Source of the DNA: an uncultured Acetatifactor sp.
GTDB lineage: Bacteria > Bacillota > Clostridia > Lachnospirales > Lachnospiraceae
Direction: 5' to 3'
DNA length: 64,000 nt
Assembly: GCA_934436245.1 (NCBI GenBank)
Contig: CAKSAM010000002.1
Location: forward strand, 62,001 to 126,000
Numbering within the stretch: the stretch's first letter is position 1; each line of letters starts with the position of its first letter. This document shows positions 26,225 through 35,965 of this stretch, one piece after another. Under the pieces are notes generated by a model. The model worked only from the letters and a program-made list of their open reading frames with translations. It was not told the origin of the DNA and made no database searches. Made by a program: the position numbers and the translations under genes.

Positions 26225-28030
26225 ATGAAAGATTTTGAAGCAAAAACATCCCCAAGACGCAAAATGGATACGGAAAGCTGGTTTATCGAATGTTACCGGA
26301 ATCACCAGGGACATCCGCTGCGTACACTGGTGCATCTGTACAAGGGAAATTATCATAAATTTGTCATGGCGGTCATCTGCTTTTTTGCAAAACATGCCTG
26401 TGTCTGGGTACTGCCGATCATTACAGCCAATATCATCAATGATGTGACTTCCCACAATCCGGATACCTTTCGGAATATTATTATTTACAGTATTCTGGAA
26501 GCCGGACTGATCGTGTTAAATATCCCGATGAACTATCTATATACTTCCTATAAAAGTCTGGCCACCCGATATGCCGAAACTGGACTTCGAAAGGCGTTGA
26601 TCCGGAAACTCCAGCAGTTATCCATTTCTTATCATGTAGAGACGCAGTCAGGAAGACTGCAGTCTAAAATCATGAGAGATGTGGAAGCGGTGGAAGGACT
26701 TTCCACACAGTTATTTTTAAGTATTCTGAATATCGCATTGAATATTGGTGTAGCCCTGGTGGTTACCATCAGCAAGAGCCGGATCGTGTTCGTATTTTTT
26801 CTGCTGACTACCCCTGTAGCAGCCATTACCATGGTCACTTTCCGGAATATTATGAAGAGACGGAATACAGAGTTCCGTAAGGAAATGGAAGAGACTTCCG
26901 CAAGAGTCATGGAAATGGTGGAACTGGTACCGGTAACAAGAGCTCATGCTCTGGAAGACGAAGAGGTAGCCAAGATGAGTGGACAGCTTTTTGCTGTGGC
27001 GGAAAAGGGCTATAAGCTGGATCTGATCCAGGCATTGTTTGGCTCCGTGGGCTGGGCTGTGTTCCAGATCTTTCAGGTAATCTGCCTGGCATTTACCGGA
27101 TATCTGGCCATCGGCGGTAAGATTCAGGCTGGTGATATCACATTGTATCAGAGCTATTTTGCCACGGTGGTCAACCAGGTGTCCTCCATTGTCACCCTGC
27201 TGCCTACCATTGCCAAGGGCATTGAATCCGTTAATTCCATCGGTGAAGTGTTGTTATCCGAAGACATTGAAGACAACGAAGGCAAGGAAAAATTAGAGCA
27301 GGTGACCGGTGATTTTGCTTTTGAGGATGTGTGCTTCCATTATAAAAACAACGAGCATAATGTGTTGAATCATTTAAATCTGCATGTAAAAGCCGGAGAG
27401 ACCATTGCTCTGGTAGGAGAATCCGGTGCCGGAAAGTCCACGATCTTAAATCTGGTGATTGGTTTTAACCAGGCGGAAAGCGGAAAAGTCCTGATCGACG
27501 GAAAGGATATCAGTAAGATTGACCTGCGTACTTATAGAAGGCATCTGGCGGTTGTTCCCCAGACGTCTATCCTGTTTTCAGGTACCATCCGGGATAATAT
27601 TACCTATGGATGTGAAAATGTGTCGGATGAAGAATTACAAAAGGTGATCAAAGCTGCCAATCTGTCGGACCTGATCGCATCACTGCCCAAAGGTCTGGAT
27701 ACCATGGTGGGAGAGCATGGCGGTAAACTGTCGGGTGGACAGAGGCAGCGGATCTCCATTGCCAGAGCGTTGATCAGGGATCCCAGGGTAATCGTGTTGG
27801 ATGAGGCGACTTCTGCTCTTGACAGTATCTCTGAAAAACTGATTCAGCAGGCATTGAATAATCTGACAGAAGGCAGGACTACCTTCATTGTGGCGCATAG
27901 ATTGTCCACCATCCGGGATGCCGACAAAATTGCAGTGATCGCCGAGGGCCATTGCACAGAATATGGTACCTATGAGGAGCTTATGGCACTCAGGGGTGAA
28001 TTCTATCAGTTAAAACAGATCCAGAGCTGA
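26225..28030 (+). CDS. ABC exporter, fused permease and ATPase
   Basis: A 601-residue half-transporter that works as a dimer. The membrane domain spans about 30-330, with six expected helices. The ATPase domain has Walker A GESGAGKST at about 398, the signature LSGGQRQR at about 501, Walker B VIVLDEATSALD at about 522 and the H-loop His in FIVAHRLST. Substrate cannot be read from the sequence; lipids, peptides and drugs are all possible. ATG at 26225 is 11 bases after GGAAAGG and is preferred to the TTG at 26216. It stands alone between terminators and the ruvAB promoter. Confidence 0.9.
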   Translation: MKDFEAKTSPRRKMDTESWFIECYRNHQGHPLRTLVHLYKGNYHKFVMAVICFFAKHACVWVLPIITANIINDVTSHNPDTFRNIIIYSILEAGLIVLNIPMNYLYTSYKSLATRYAETGLRKALIRKLQQLSISYHVETQSGRLQSKIMRDVEAVEGLSTQLFLSILNIALNIGVALVVTISKSRIVFVFFLLTTPVAAITMVTFRNIMKRRNTEFRKEMEETSARVMEMVELVPVTRAHALEDEEVAKMSGQLFAVAEKGYKLDLIQALFGSVGWAVFQIFQVICLAFTGYLAIGGKIQAGDITLYQSYFATVVNQVSSIVTLLPTIAKGIESVNSIGEVLLSEDIEDNEGKEKLEQVTGDFAFEDVCFHYKNNEHNVLNHLNLHVKAGETIALVGESGAGKSTILNLVIGFNQAESGKVLIDGKDISKIDLRTYRRHLAVVPQTSILFSGTIRDNITYGCENVSDEELQKVIKAANLSDLIASLPKGLDTMVGEHGGKLSGGQRQRISIARALIRDPRVIVLDEATSALDSISEKLIQQALNNLTEGRTTFIVAHRLSTIRDADKIAVIAEGHCTEYGTYEELMALRGEFYQLKQIQS

Positions 28031-28064
28031 CCATGGAAAAGGAAATAGAAAACTGAAAAGCTGC

Positions 28065-28093
28065 TTGAAACATATGTTCGGCTATGGTATGAT
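28065..28093 (+). promoter_or_regulatory. promoter of ruvAB
   Basis: TTGAAA at 28065-28070, a 17-bp spacer, and TATGAT at 28088-28093. The -10 lies within a longer inverted repeat (GGCTATG...CATAGCC). Confidence 0.7.
28067..28080. promoter_or_regulatory. LexA (SOS) box-like operator of ruvAB
   Basis: GAAACATATGTTCG matches CGAACRNRYGTTYC at 10 of 13 informative positions. It overlaps the -35 element and the spacer. ruvAB is an SOS operon in other bacteria. A similar site at 12599 controls the Y-family polymerase. Confidence 0.6.
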
Positions 28094-28159
28094 ATCTATA
28101 TCATAGCCGGTTTTGCTGGCTGCAATTTTGATGACAGGAAAGATGAGGTCTTAATATAC

Positions 28160-28786
28160 ATGTTCGCATATGTAAATGGTTTTTTGGAAGATGTCACGGT
28201 GGATAATGCTGTGATCGATGTAAATGGATTTGGTGTCAATGTACGGATTTCTGCAGATACAGCCTCCAGACTGCCCGGGATTGGAGAGCAGATCCGCCTC
28301 TATACCTATACTTATGTGAAGGAAGATGCATTTTTATTATATGGTTTTCTCTCCAGAAGTGATCTGGAGATGTTCAAACTCTGTATTACAGTAAGTGGGA
28401 TTGGACCGAAAGGTGCTCTGGCTATTTTATCTGTTATGGATGCGGATTCCCTGCGTTTTGCCATTATGTCCGGGGATGCTAAGGCAATCTCCCGGGCTCC
28501 CGGAGTAGGGGCACGGACAGCGCAGCGTCTGATCCTGGAATTGAAGGATAAAATCTCTATTGATGATAATCTGATTTCCCGTGAAATCGCTGCAGGCGGT
28601 GCAGAAGGAATTCTGACTGCAGGCAGTCTGCATATCGACAGTGAGAAGAAAAAGGAAGCGGTGGAAGCACTTGTGGCGTTAGGCTATGGACAGGCAGAAA
28701 GTCTCAAGGCTGTTAATGCTATCGAAGATGTGGAAACCATGGATTCCGGAGCAATCCTGAAAGCAGCACTGAAAAAATTGTTTTAA
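28160..28786 (+). CDS. ruvA: Holliday junction branch migration protein RuvA
   Basis: The 208-residue protein binds four-way junctions and loads RuvB. It has the N-terminal OB domain (1-65), the tandem helix-hairpin-helix region (VSGIGPKGALAIL at about 80-92 and APGVGARTAQRLILELK at about 115-131) and the flexible-linked C-terminal domain III (EALVALGYGQAES) that contacts RuvB. The start is supported by GATGAGG a few bases upstream. ruvB follows after 15 bp. Confidence 0.95.
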   Translation: MFAYVNGFLEDVTVDNAVIDVNGFGVNVRISADTASRLPGIGEQIRLYTYTYVKEDAFLLYGFLSRSDLEMFKLCITVSGIGPKGALAILSVMDADSLRFAIMSGDAKAISRAPGVGARTAQRLILELKDKISIDDNLISREIAAGGAEGILTAGSLHIDSEKKKEAVEALVALGYGQAESLKAVNAIEDVETMDSGAILKAALKKLF

Positions 28787-28801
28787 GGAACTGGATGAAT
28801 T

Positions 28802-29791
28802 ATGCCTAGAAGAATGATAGAGACAAACATTACAGAAGAAGACATTAAGCTGGAGGGCTCTCTGCGTCCACAGACACTGGATGATTATATCGGACAATCC
28901 AAGATAAAGGAGAATCTGAAAGTCTATATTACGGCGGCAAAGCAGCGTGGGGATGCTTTGGATCATGTATTGTTCTATGGCCCCCCCGGTCTTGGTAAGA
29001 CAACACTTGCTGGAATTATCGCCAATGAAATGGGTGTTCATATGAAGGTGACCAGTGGTCCGGCGATTGAGAAGCCAGGTGAGATGGCAGCTATCTTAAA
29101 TAATCTGGAAGAGGGAGATCTGTTGTTCGTGGATGAGATCCATAGATTGAACCGTCAGGTGGAAGAAGTATTGTATCCGGCCATGGAAGACTATTGTATC
29201 GATATTATGATCGGTAAGGGTTCCAGCGCCAGATCGGTACGGCTGGAGCTGCCGAAATTTACACTGGTGGGTGCAACAACCCGTGCCGGACTTTTGACAG
29301 CTCCCCTGCGGGATCGTTTTGGCATGATCCATCATCTGGAATTTTATACGATTGAGGAACTACAGCAGATTATTATGCATTCTGCCGGAATTCTGAATGT
29401 AGAGATTGAATCGGCCGGTGCAAAGGAGATGGCCAGGAGAAGTCGTGGCACTCCCAGACTTGCCAATCGTATCTTGAAACGTGTCCGTGACTTTGCGCAG
29501 GTAAAATATGAAGGGATCATTACAGAAGAGGTTGCCAGAACTGCACTGGATCTTATGGATGTGGACAAGATGGGACTGGATCATATTGACCGCAATATCC
29601 TTGTTACGATCATTGATAAATTCAACGGAGGACCGGTAGGACTGGATACACTGTCCGCTGCCATCGGTGAAGATGCCGGTACTATCGAAGATGTTTATGA
29701 GCCTTATCTGATAAAAAACGGATTTTTAAACAGGACTCCGAAGGGAAGAGTTGTCACGGATCTGGCATATCATCATCTGGGACTGAACTGA
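28802..29791 (+). CDS. ruvB: Holliday junction branch migration helicase RuvB
   Basis: A hexameric AAA+ motor driving branch migration. The 329-residue protein has Walker [12 protein letters not shown] at about 60-70, Walker [11 protein letters not shown] at about 107, sensor 1 LVGATTRAG at about 158 and the C-terminal winged helix ([25 protein letters not shown]). It is co-transcribed with ruvA. The ruvC nuclease is not present, as expected in Firmicutes, where RecU resolves junctions; recU is encoded at 57289. Confidence 0.96.
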   Translation: MPRRMIETNITEEDIKLEGSLRPQTLDDYIGQSKIKENLKVYITAAKQRGDALDHVLFYGPPGLGKTTLAGIIANEMGVHMKVTSGPAIEKPGEMAAILNNLEEGDLLFVDEIHRLNRQVEEVLYPAMEDYCIDIMIGKGSSARSVRLELPKFTLVGATTRAGLLTAPLRDRFGMIHHLEFYTIEELQQIIMHSAGILNVEIESAGAKEMARRSRGTPRLANRILKRVRDFAQVKYEGIITEEVARTALDLMDVDKMGLDHIDRNILVTIIDKFNGGPVGLDTLSAAIGEDAGTIEDVYEPYLIKNGFLNRTPKGRVVTDLAYHHLGLN

Positions 29792-29860
29792 TCACAGAAA
29801 CGTTCCTGCTTTCGGATATATTTGCAGCTGAACAGTTTCGGTGGGCTTACGAAATTTTAC

Positions 29861-29889
29861 TTGCCACTCTATACATTCTGATATATAAT
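29861..29889 (+). promoter_or_regulatory. promoter of zapA
   Basis: TTGCCA at 29861-29866, a 17-bp spacer and TATAAT at 29884-29889, giving a leader of about 65 bases. Confidence 0.7.
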
Positions 29890-29961
29890 AAATCTTGTAT
29901 TATTTTTTTTATAAATAGCATATATTGTGTTTTCAAAAGAGTGTTAAGAGGGGTGTTGGCG

Positions 29962-30363
29962 ATGTCTCCTAAGACAGATACAGAAGTAATCATCGGTGGT
30001 AAGGTATTAACCCTGAGTGGCTATGAAAGTGAAGATTATATGCAGAAGATTGCTTCTTACATTAATGGTAAGATTGCAGAATATGGTAAGCTGGACAGCT
30101 TTCGGAGACAGCCTTTGGATAAGCAGAATGTATTGCTTCAGCTGAATATTGCGGATGATTATTTTAAAGCCAAAAAGCAGATATCTATTTTAGAGGAAGA
30201 GCTGCAGGGCAAGGAAAAGGAACTCTATGATTTGAAACATGAATTGATTTCTGCACAGATTAAATTAGAGAATGCAGAAAAGCAGGGAAAGGAACTGCAA
30301 AAGCAGTTGGATGAAGACGCTAAAAAAATTGTACGTCTGGAGACAGAACTAAAAGGCAAATGA
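29962..30363 (+). CDS. zapA: cell division protein ZapA
   Basis: A 133-residue FtsZ-ring stabiliser. The N-terminal domain (about 1-75) has the ZapA pattern TEVIIGGKVLTLSGYESEDYM and the helical LLQLNIADDYFKAKK. A long C-terminal coiled coil follows (ISILEEELQGKEKELYDL and on). The ATG at 29962 has AAGAGGGG eight bases upstream; the GTG frame start at 29941 would put that site inside the coding region. It sits ahead of a U32 peptidase and FtsW/PBP genes. Confidence 0.85.
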   Translation: MSPKTDTEVIIGGKVLTLSGYESEDYMQKIASYINGKIAEYGKLDSFRRQPLDKQNVLLQLNIADDYFKAKKQISILEEELQGKEKELYDLKHELISAQIKLENAEKQGKELQKQLDEDAKKIVRLETELKGK

Positions 30364-30368
30364 ATTGA

Positions 30369-30392
30369 CAGCTGTCCGTTTACGGGCAGCTA
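30369..30392 (+). other. imperfect hairpin between zapA and the U32 gene
   Basis: AGCTGTCCG and CGGGCAGCT pair with one mismatch around a four-base loop. The tail ATTTGCTT is only moderately T-rich, so termination would be partial. Confidence 0.4.
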
Positions 30393-30431
30393 TTTGCTTA
30401 TATGATGAAGAAAGTGCAATAGGGAAAGTCC

Positions 30432-32657
30432 ATGAATATAGAAAAGAAAGTAGAATTATTGGCGCCTGCGGGAAATATAGAAGCTTTTTATGGTGCAGTT
30501 CATGCGGGTGCAGATGCGATATATTTAGGTGGGAATCGTTTCGGTGCCAGGGCGTATGCGGAAAATTTTTCAGAAGAGGAACTTGTTTCCTGTATACGAT
30601 ATGCACATCTCTTTGGCAGAAAAGTATATCTTACTGTAAATACGCTGGTGAAAGAATCCGAGTTTTCGGAATTATATGATTATCTGAAGCCTTATTACTG
30701 TGCCGGCCTTGATGGCGTCATTATTCAGGATATGGGTGTTTTTGCTTTTCTTCGGGATAATTTCCCCGGGATGGAGCTCCACGGAAGCACACAGATGACG
30801 ATCACAGGTGAATATGGTGCCGCCTTTTTAAAGGAACAGGGAGCTTGCCGGGTGGTTCCGGCCAGAGAACTGAACTTGCAGGAAATTCGTCGGATAAAAG
30901 AGACTACCGGAATCGAAATCGAGTGTTTTATTCATGGCGCAATGTGCTATTGTTACTCAGGTCAGTGTCTGTTCAGCAGTATTTTGGGTGGAAGAAGCGG
31001 AAATCGTGGGCGGTGTGCCCAGCCCTGCCGTCTCCCCTATACAACGGAAAACAATAAAAAAGAATGTTATCCTTTAAGCCTGAAAGATATGTGTACTATT
31101 GATGATATTCCGGAACTTCTGGAAGCCGGAATCGATTCTTTTAAGATAGAAGGCCGTATGAAGAAACCGGAATATGCTGCCGGTGTAACTGCGGTTTATC
31201 GCAAATATATTGATAAATATTATGCAGACCCAAATGCTTCATGGAAGATTTCCAGGGAGGATATGCATACTTTATCCTGCCTGTATATCCGTAGTGAAAG
31301 ACAGGATGGTTATTACCATAAACACAACGGCAGGGAGATGGTTACATGGAGCAGTCCTGCCTACAGCGGTAATGATGATACTCTTTTAGAAAATATCCGG
31401 AAAAAATATCTGGAAAATAAATTATTGCTTCCGGTGCGCATGACTGCATGCTTTCATACAGGTGAAAAGGCGCTATTAACGCTAACCTGCGGCGTAAATC
31501 AGATTTCACTGGAGGGTGATGAGGTTCAGGAAGCTGCGAAACAGCCTATTTCCAGAGAAAATATCATAAAACAGTTGGGAAAACTGGGAGAAAGCAGTTT
31601 TTATCAGGATGGACCAGTCATACTTGAGTTAAGTGACAATGCATTTTATCCCTTGAAAGCAATCAATGAACTGAGGAGAAGGGGAATTGCGCTTTTAGAG
31701 GAAAAAATAATCCGGAAAAACGGCTTCCTCTATGAAAGGGTTCCGGTACAGTCTGCACAGATCAACAAAAAAAATGAGAATTTCATTCCCATGGAAGTGG
31801 AAGCTGCAAAAAGTCTTGCTGTCAGTATACAGACACTGCAACAATGGCAGGTGCTTTGCAAATCTTCCGTCTGGAAGAAAGAAAGAACTGACTTTCGGCT
31901 GGAACGTTTATATCTGGCGGCAGATTTTCTGCTGCAGGACAAGCTGCATGCGACACAGATACTGAAAAAGATAAGTTCGGACTACAAAGGAACGATGCAA
32001 TGCATTGTGGCGCTTCCTAAGATACTGCGCCTCAGGGATCAGCAGTACCTCAGGGAACTTTATGAGTTTGTACAGGAAAATGCAGAAGATATTCAGGGCT
32101 TTCAGGCAGCATCACTGGAACAGATCGGCTTATTGGAGCAGTGGAAGCTGAAAGATCAGAAAATATATGGTGATCATAGTCTTTATATCTGGAATACCGT
32201 TTGTCGCGATTTCTGGAAGAAATATCTGGAAAGCTTCTGCATGCCGTTAGAACTGACTGCGGCTGAACAGAAATTACTTTCAGACAATCAACTTTCGGTG
32301 GAAAAAATGATTTACGGAAGGATTCCCATGATGGTTACAGCAAATTGTGTTACAAAAACTACCGACAAATGCCGCATGGATGAGGGAACAGGTATTACTC
32401 TGATTACTGACCGTTATCACAAGAAATTTCCAATCGTGCGTAATTGTATTCATTGCTATAATGTAATTTATAATACGGTGCCGCTATCTCTGCATAAAGA
32501 TTGCAGCAAGTGGTGTGACCGGGGGATCGGGCGGATAGATTTTACCACAGAGACAGAAAGTGAGACTCAGAATATTTTAGATTATTTTGCAGGTATCCGC
32601 AGAGAATTACCTTATGAAGAATATACCACAGGGCACGAAAAACGTGGAGTAGAATAG
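30432..32657 (+). CDS. U32 family peptidase / tRNA-rRNA hydroxylation-type protein
   Basis: A 741-residue protein. The N-terminal U32 domain (about 1-300) shows ELLAPAGNIEAFYGAVHAGADAIYLGG (in parts: LLAPAGNIEAF, GADAIYLGG). It also has the Cys cluster CFIHGAMCYCYSGQC plus RGRCAQPCR at about 160-205, the probable Fe-S site. A long C-terminal extension (DUF3656-like and beyond) completes the large form. Characterised U32 relatives (TrhP, RlhA) hydroxylate RNA, so the peptidase name is historical. It follows zapA and precedes the ftsW-type gene. Confidence 0.85.
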   Translation: MNIEKKVELLAPAGNIEAFYGAVHAGADAIYLGGNRFGARAYAENFSEEELVSCIRYAHLFGRKVYLTVNTLVKESEFSELYDYLKPYYCAGLDGVIIQDMGVFAFLRDNFPGMELHGSTQMTITGEYGAAFLKEQGACRVVPARELNLQEIRRIKETTGIEIECFIHGAMCYCYSGQCLFSSILGGRSGNRGRCAQPCRLPYTTENNKKECYPLSLKDMCTIDDIPELLEAGIDSFKIEGRMKKPEYAAGVTAVYRKYIDKYYADPNASWKISREDMHTLSCLYIRSERQDGYYHKHNGREMVTWSSPAYSGNDDTLLENIRKKYLENKLLLPVRMTACFHTGEKALLTLTCGVNQISLEGDEVQEAAKQPISRENIIKQLGKLGESSFYQDGPVILELSDNAFYPLKAINELRRRGIALLEEKIIRKNGFLYERVPVQSAQINKKNENFIPMEVEAAKSLAVSIQTLQQWQVLCKSSVWKKERTDFRLERLYLAADFLLQDKLHATQILKKISSDYKGTMQCIVALPKILRLRDQQYLRELYEFVQENAEDIQGFQAASLEQIGLLEQWKLKDQKIYGDHSLYIWNTVCRDFWKKYLESFCMPLELTAAEQKLLSDNQLSVEKMIYGRIPMMVTANCVTKTTDKCRMDEGTGITLITDRYHKKFPIVRNCIHCYNVIYNTVPLSLHKDCSKWCDRGIGRIDFTTETESETQNILDYFAGIRRELPYEEYTTGHEKRGVE

Positions 32658-32677
32658 AGAAAGGTATTGTACCGCTC

Positions 32678-34003
32678 ATGCAGGAATATATAATTGAATT
32701 ATCCAAATATTTTATAGCTTTTTTCATGGTTTTATATACAGTAAGCTGTTTTTATACATTCCGCTATCCTATAGGAGAGTATCGGCGTGGAATTTTCGTG
32801 TTACAGGATCTGTTGATGTTTCTTGTTCAGGTACTTTGCTTTTTGAATCTCTCTCTGACCAGTGGCGATTTCCAATATCTTTTTTTCTTTGCATTCATTC
32901 TTATTTTTTTGTTTGCAACTATTACGATGGTATGTCTGATCTACGAGAATATTAACAGACTATTGCTGAATAATATGTGTATGTTGTTGGGAATAGGTCT
33001 TTGTATTGTTTCAAGGCTTTCCTTTGACAAGGCGATCAGACAATATATCATTGTGCTGTCATCCCTGATTTTTTCCCTTTTTATACCATATTTACTTGGG
33101 AGAATTCATTTTTTCAAAAAGATTACATGGCTTTATGCAACGCTTGGAATCGCATTGCTTGGCACTGTATTGGTTCTGGGAGAAGTAACTCACGGTTCTA
33201 AAATATCTTTTTCTCTGGGGGGGATTACGTTCCAGCCTTCCGAATTTGTTAAAATTCTGTTTTTATTTTTTCTGGCCGGAGCACTTTGGGAAAATATTTC
33301 TTTGCAGAGAATTGTCCTGACAGCTATGATCGCAGGTGCACATGTAGTGATATTGGTTGTCTCTAAGGATTTGGGAAGCGCTCTGATATTTTTTGTGGGT
33401 TTTGTATTCGTTGTGTTTGCAGCCACACGGAATTATCTGTATCTTGCTGCCGGATTTGTGGGCGGTGGAGCCGCCTCTTACCTTGCTTATCTGCTGTTTG
33501 ATCATGTCAGAGTCAGAGTCCTTGCATGGCAGGATCCCTGGAAATATATTGACAGTAAAGGGTATCAGATCACACAGTCGCTGTTTGCCATCGGAAGCGG
33601 AAGCTGGTTCGGCATGGGGCTGTTAAAAGGAAATCCCACGGCAATTCCATTTGTTGAGGCAGATTTTATCTTTTCCTCTATTTGTGAGGAGCTGGGTGTT
33701 ATTTTCGGAATCTGCCTGATCCTGATCTGCATCAGCAGCTTTTTGGAAATGATGCGTATTGCGGTACGTATTCATGACAGATTTTATCAATTGATTGTTT
33801 ATGGTATTGGTATCATGTATATTTTTCAGATTTTCCTGACCATCGGAGGTGGAACAAAATTTATTCCCCTGACCGGTGTTACACTTCCTTTTATCAGTTA
33901 TGGAGGAAGTTCTGTCATGACTACCATGATTATGTTTTTTATCATTCAGGGAATCTATATCCGACTGCAGAAGGAAGGAGTGCATAGGGGTGGCAGAAAA
34001 TAA
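32678..34003 (+). CDS. SEDS-family glycan polymerase (FtsW/RodA/SpoVE type)
   Basis: A 441-residue polytopic protein with about ten membrane segments. The second half carries the family signatures: FQPSEFVKILFLFFLAG, SKDLGSALIFF, the catalytic-loop region around WQDPWKYIDSKGYQITQS and the C-terminal TGVTLPFISYGGSS. It is longer than RodA because of extra N-terminal helices. It overlaps the following class B PBP gene by 14 bp, the usual pairing of a glycan polymerase with its transpeptidase. Which process it serves (division, elongation or spore cortex) cannot be decided here. Confidence 0.9.
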   Translation: MQEYIIELSKYFIAFFMVLYTVSCFYTFRYPIGEYRRGIFVLQDLLMFLVQVLCFLNLSLTSGDFQYLFFFAFILIFLFATITMVCLIYENINRLLLNNMCMLLGIGLCIVSRLSFDKAIRQYIIVLSSLIFSLFIPYLLGRIHFFKKITWLYATLGIALLGTVLVLGEVTHGSKISFSLGGITFQPSEFVKILFLFFLAGALWENISLQRIVLTAMIAGAHVVILVVSKDLGSALIFFVGFVFVVFAATRNYLYLAAGFVGGGAASYLAYLLFDHVRVRVLAWQDPWKYIDSKGYQITQSLFAIGSGSWFGMGLLKGNPTAIPFVEADFIFSSICEELGVIFGICLILICISSFLEMMRIAVRIHDRFYQLIVYGIGIMYIFQIFLTIGGGTKFIPLTGVTLPFISYGGSSVMTTMIMFFIIQGIYIRLQKEGVHRGGRK

Positions 34004-35480
34004 GTCACAGAATACGCAAAAAAAGAAAGACATCGCCGGAAAAAAAGCTGCCCAAAACAGAAAACGGATGGGAAACCAACGGGAAATCTGGTTGTCTGCC
34101 GGAGGTATCGGGGTACTGTTTTTATGTCTTTTGATCTATCTTGGGTATTTTGTTGCCACAAGTGAACAGGATATGATCAACAACAGCTATAATTCCCGTC
34201 AGCAGATTTTGTTGTCCCGTAATTACCGGGGATCCATTTATTCCCGTGACGGAGAAATCCTTGCAGAAACTGTCCTGAATGAGAAAGAAGAGGAAAGCCG
34301 GAATTATCCTTATAAAAATCTGTTTTCTCATATTGTCGGATATTCCACCCAGGGCAGAATGGGAATAGAGGCCCTGGCCAATTATTATCTGATCAATACC
34401 AATACTTCCCTGGCCAATAAGGTCAAAAACGATACAGCAGGAAAAAAGAATCCGGGAGATAATGTATATACTACGCTGGATGTGCAAATTCAGCAGGTGG
34501 CAAATGATCAGTTGAATATCTATCGAGGTGCGATCATTGTAACAGAATGCTCTACAGGTAAAATACTCGCCATGGTATCCCATCCGGATTTCGATCCCAA
34601 TTCTATTGCTGATATGTGGGATGAGCTGGTATCCGATGATTCCAGCACTGTACTTTTAAACCGGGCAACCCAGGGACTGTATCCCCCCGGATCGACCTTT
34701 AAAATAGTAACTGCTTTGGAATATATTCGTGAAAATCCGGATACGTATCTGAAATATTCCTACAATTGTAACGGTTCTTTCCGGCAAGGTGACAGCAAGA
34801 TCAGCTGTTATCATGGATCGAATCATGGTCAGGTTGATTTTACAAGATCTTTTGCAAAATCCTGTAACTCTTCCTTTGCCAATATAGGAATGAGTCTGGA
34901 TCGAAATGCATTTCAGGATACTTTAGATGATCTCCTGTTTAATAAGGATTTGCCGCTGACGCTGAATTATGCCAAAAGTACTGCCATTGTTTCTGACAGT
35001 ACTCCTTCTGCTGAAATGATGCAGACCTCTATTGGTCAGGGAAAAACGCAGATCACACCAATGCATCTGAATATGATCACCTGTTCCATTGCAAATAATG
35101 GTGTTCTGATGAAGCCATACGTGATCGATCGTGTGGAAAATGATGAGGGTACAGTGGTCAAAAGTTTTAAACCTTCTGAGTACGGACGTCTGATGACAGA
35201 AGAAGAGTCTGCGATTCTCAGACAGCTAATGACCGATGTGGTACAGGAGGGAACTGCGTCCAAACTGAAGGGACTGGATTATACTGCAGCAGGAAAAACC
35301 GGTTCTGCAGAATACAACAATGTCAAGGGTGACAGCCATGCGTGGTTTACAGGATTTGCACCTGCAGAAGATCCGGAGGTCTGCGTAACGATCATCGTAG
35401 AGGGAGCCGGAAGTGGTGGCGACTATGCTGTGCCAATTGCAAGGCGCATATTTGATACTTACTTTAATGAAAAAGAGTAA
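33990..35480 (+). CDS. class B penicillin-binding protein (transpeptidase)
   Basis: A 496-residue protein. It has a short cytoplasmic basic N-terminus, one membrane anchor at about 37-55 (GGIGVLFLCLLIYLGYFV) and an outer domain. The transpeptidase domain has the active-site S-T-F-K with Ser235, an SxN-type motif (SCNSS at about 292) and K436-T-G. It crosslinks peptidoglycan together with the SEDS protein encoded just upstream. It resembles the PbpA/penicillin-binding protein 2-like group of Actinobacteria and Clostridia, being shorter than classic FtsI and lacking PASTA domains. GTG start, preceded by AGGAGTGCATAGGGG. Confidence 0.9.
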   Translation: MAENKSQNTQKKKDIAGKKAAQNRKRMGNQREIWLSAGGIGVLFLCLLIYLGYFVATSEQDMINNSYNSRQQILLSRNYRGSIYSRDGEILAETVLNEKEEESRNYPYKNLFSHIVGYSTQGRMGIEALANYYLINTNTSLANKVKNDTAGKKNPGDNVYTTLDVQIQQVANDQLNIYRGAIIVTECSTGKILAMVSHPDFDPNSIADMWDELVSDDSSTVLLNRATQGLYPPGSTFKIVTALEYIRENPDTYLKYSYNCNGSFRQGDSKISCYHGSNHGQVDFTRSFAKSCNSSFANIGMSLDRNAFQDTLDDLLFNKDLPLTLNYAKSTAIVSDSTPSAEMMQTSIGQGKTQITPMHLNMITCSIANNGVLMKPYVIDRVENDEGTVVKSFKPSEYGRLMTEEESAILRQLMTDVVQEGTASKLKGLDYTAAGKTGSAEYNNVKGDSHAWFTGFAPAEDPEVCVTIIVEGAGSGGDYAVPIARRIFDTYFNEKE

Positions 35481-35499
35481 TCGGAGGTTTTACGCTACT

Positions 35500-35940
35500 A
35501 TGATTGAAGCTACCAGTTGTGGCGGAGTTGTAATTTTCCGTGGAAAAGTATTACTTCTCTATAAAAATATTAAAAATAAATATGAAGGATGGGTATTACC
35601 GAAAGGAACAGTAGAAACCGGGGAGACACATGAGCAGACTGCTTTAAGAGAAGTACTGGAAGAAAGCGGCTCCAAGGCTTTTATTGTAGAGTATATCGGA
35701 CGCAGTGAATATTCTTTTAACGTGCCGGAGGATGTTGTGGAGAAAGAAGTTCACTGGTATCTAATGGGAACGGGCAGTTATTACAGTAAGCCACAACGAG
35801 AGGAATATTTTGCAGATTCCGGTTTTTATAAATATCATGAAGCGTGGCACCTTTTAAAATTTGCAAATGAAAAACAAATATTGGAAAAAGCATATGCCGA
35901 ATATCTGGAAAGAAAAAGGAATAACCAATGGAAAGATTGA
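35500..35940 (+). CDS. Nudix hydrolase
   Basis: A 146-residue protein with the Nudix box G-x5-E-x7-R-E-V-x-E-E-S-G, seen here as GTVETGETHEQTALREVLEE followed by SG at about 40-61. The residues after the box (YIGRSEYSF) are of the diadenosine-polyphosphate/ADP-sugar hydrolase type, but substrate is not predictable. The ATG at 35500 lies 13 bases after CGGAGG. A Met at 35467, overlapping the PBP gene, is a possible alternative start. It is co-directional with the cell-wall genes. Confidence 0.85.
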   Translation: MIEATSCGGVVIFRGKVLLLYKNIKNKYEGWVLPKGTVETGETHEQTALREVLEESGSKAFIVEYIGRSEYSFNVPEDVVEKEVHWYLMGTGSYYSKPQREEYFADSGFYKYHEAWHLLKFANEKQILEKAYAEYLERKRNNQWKD

Positions 35941-35965
35941 TTATTCCCATCTCCTCAAACGCATA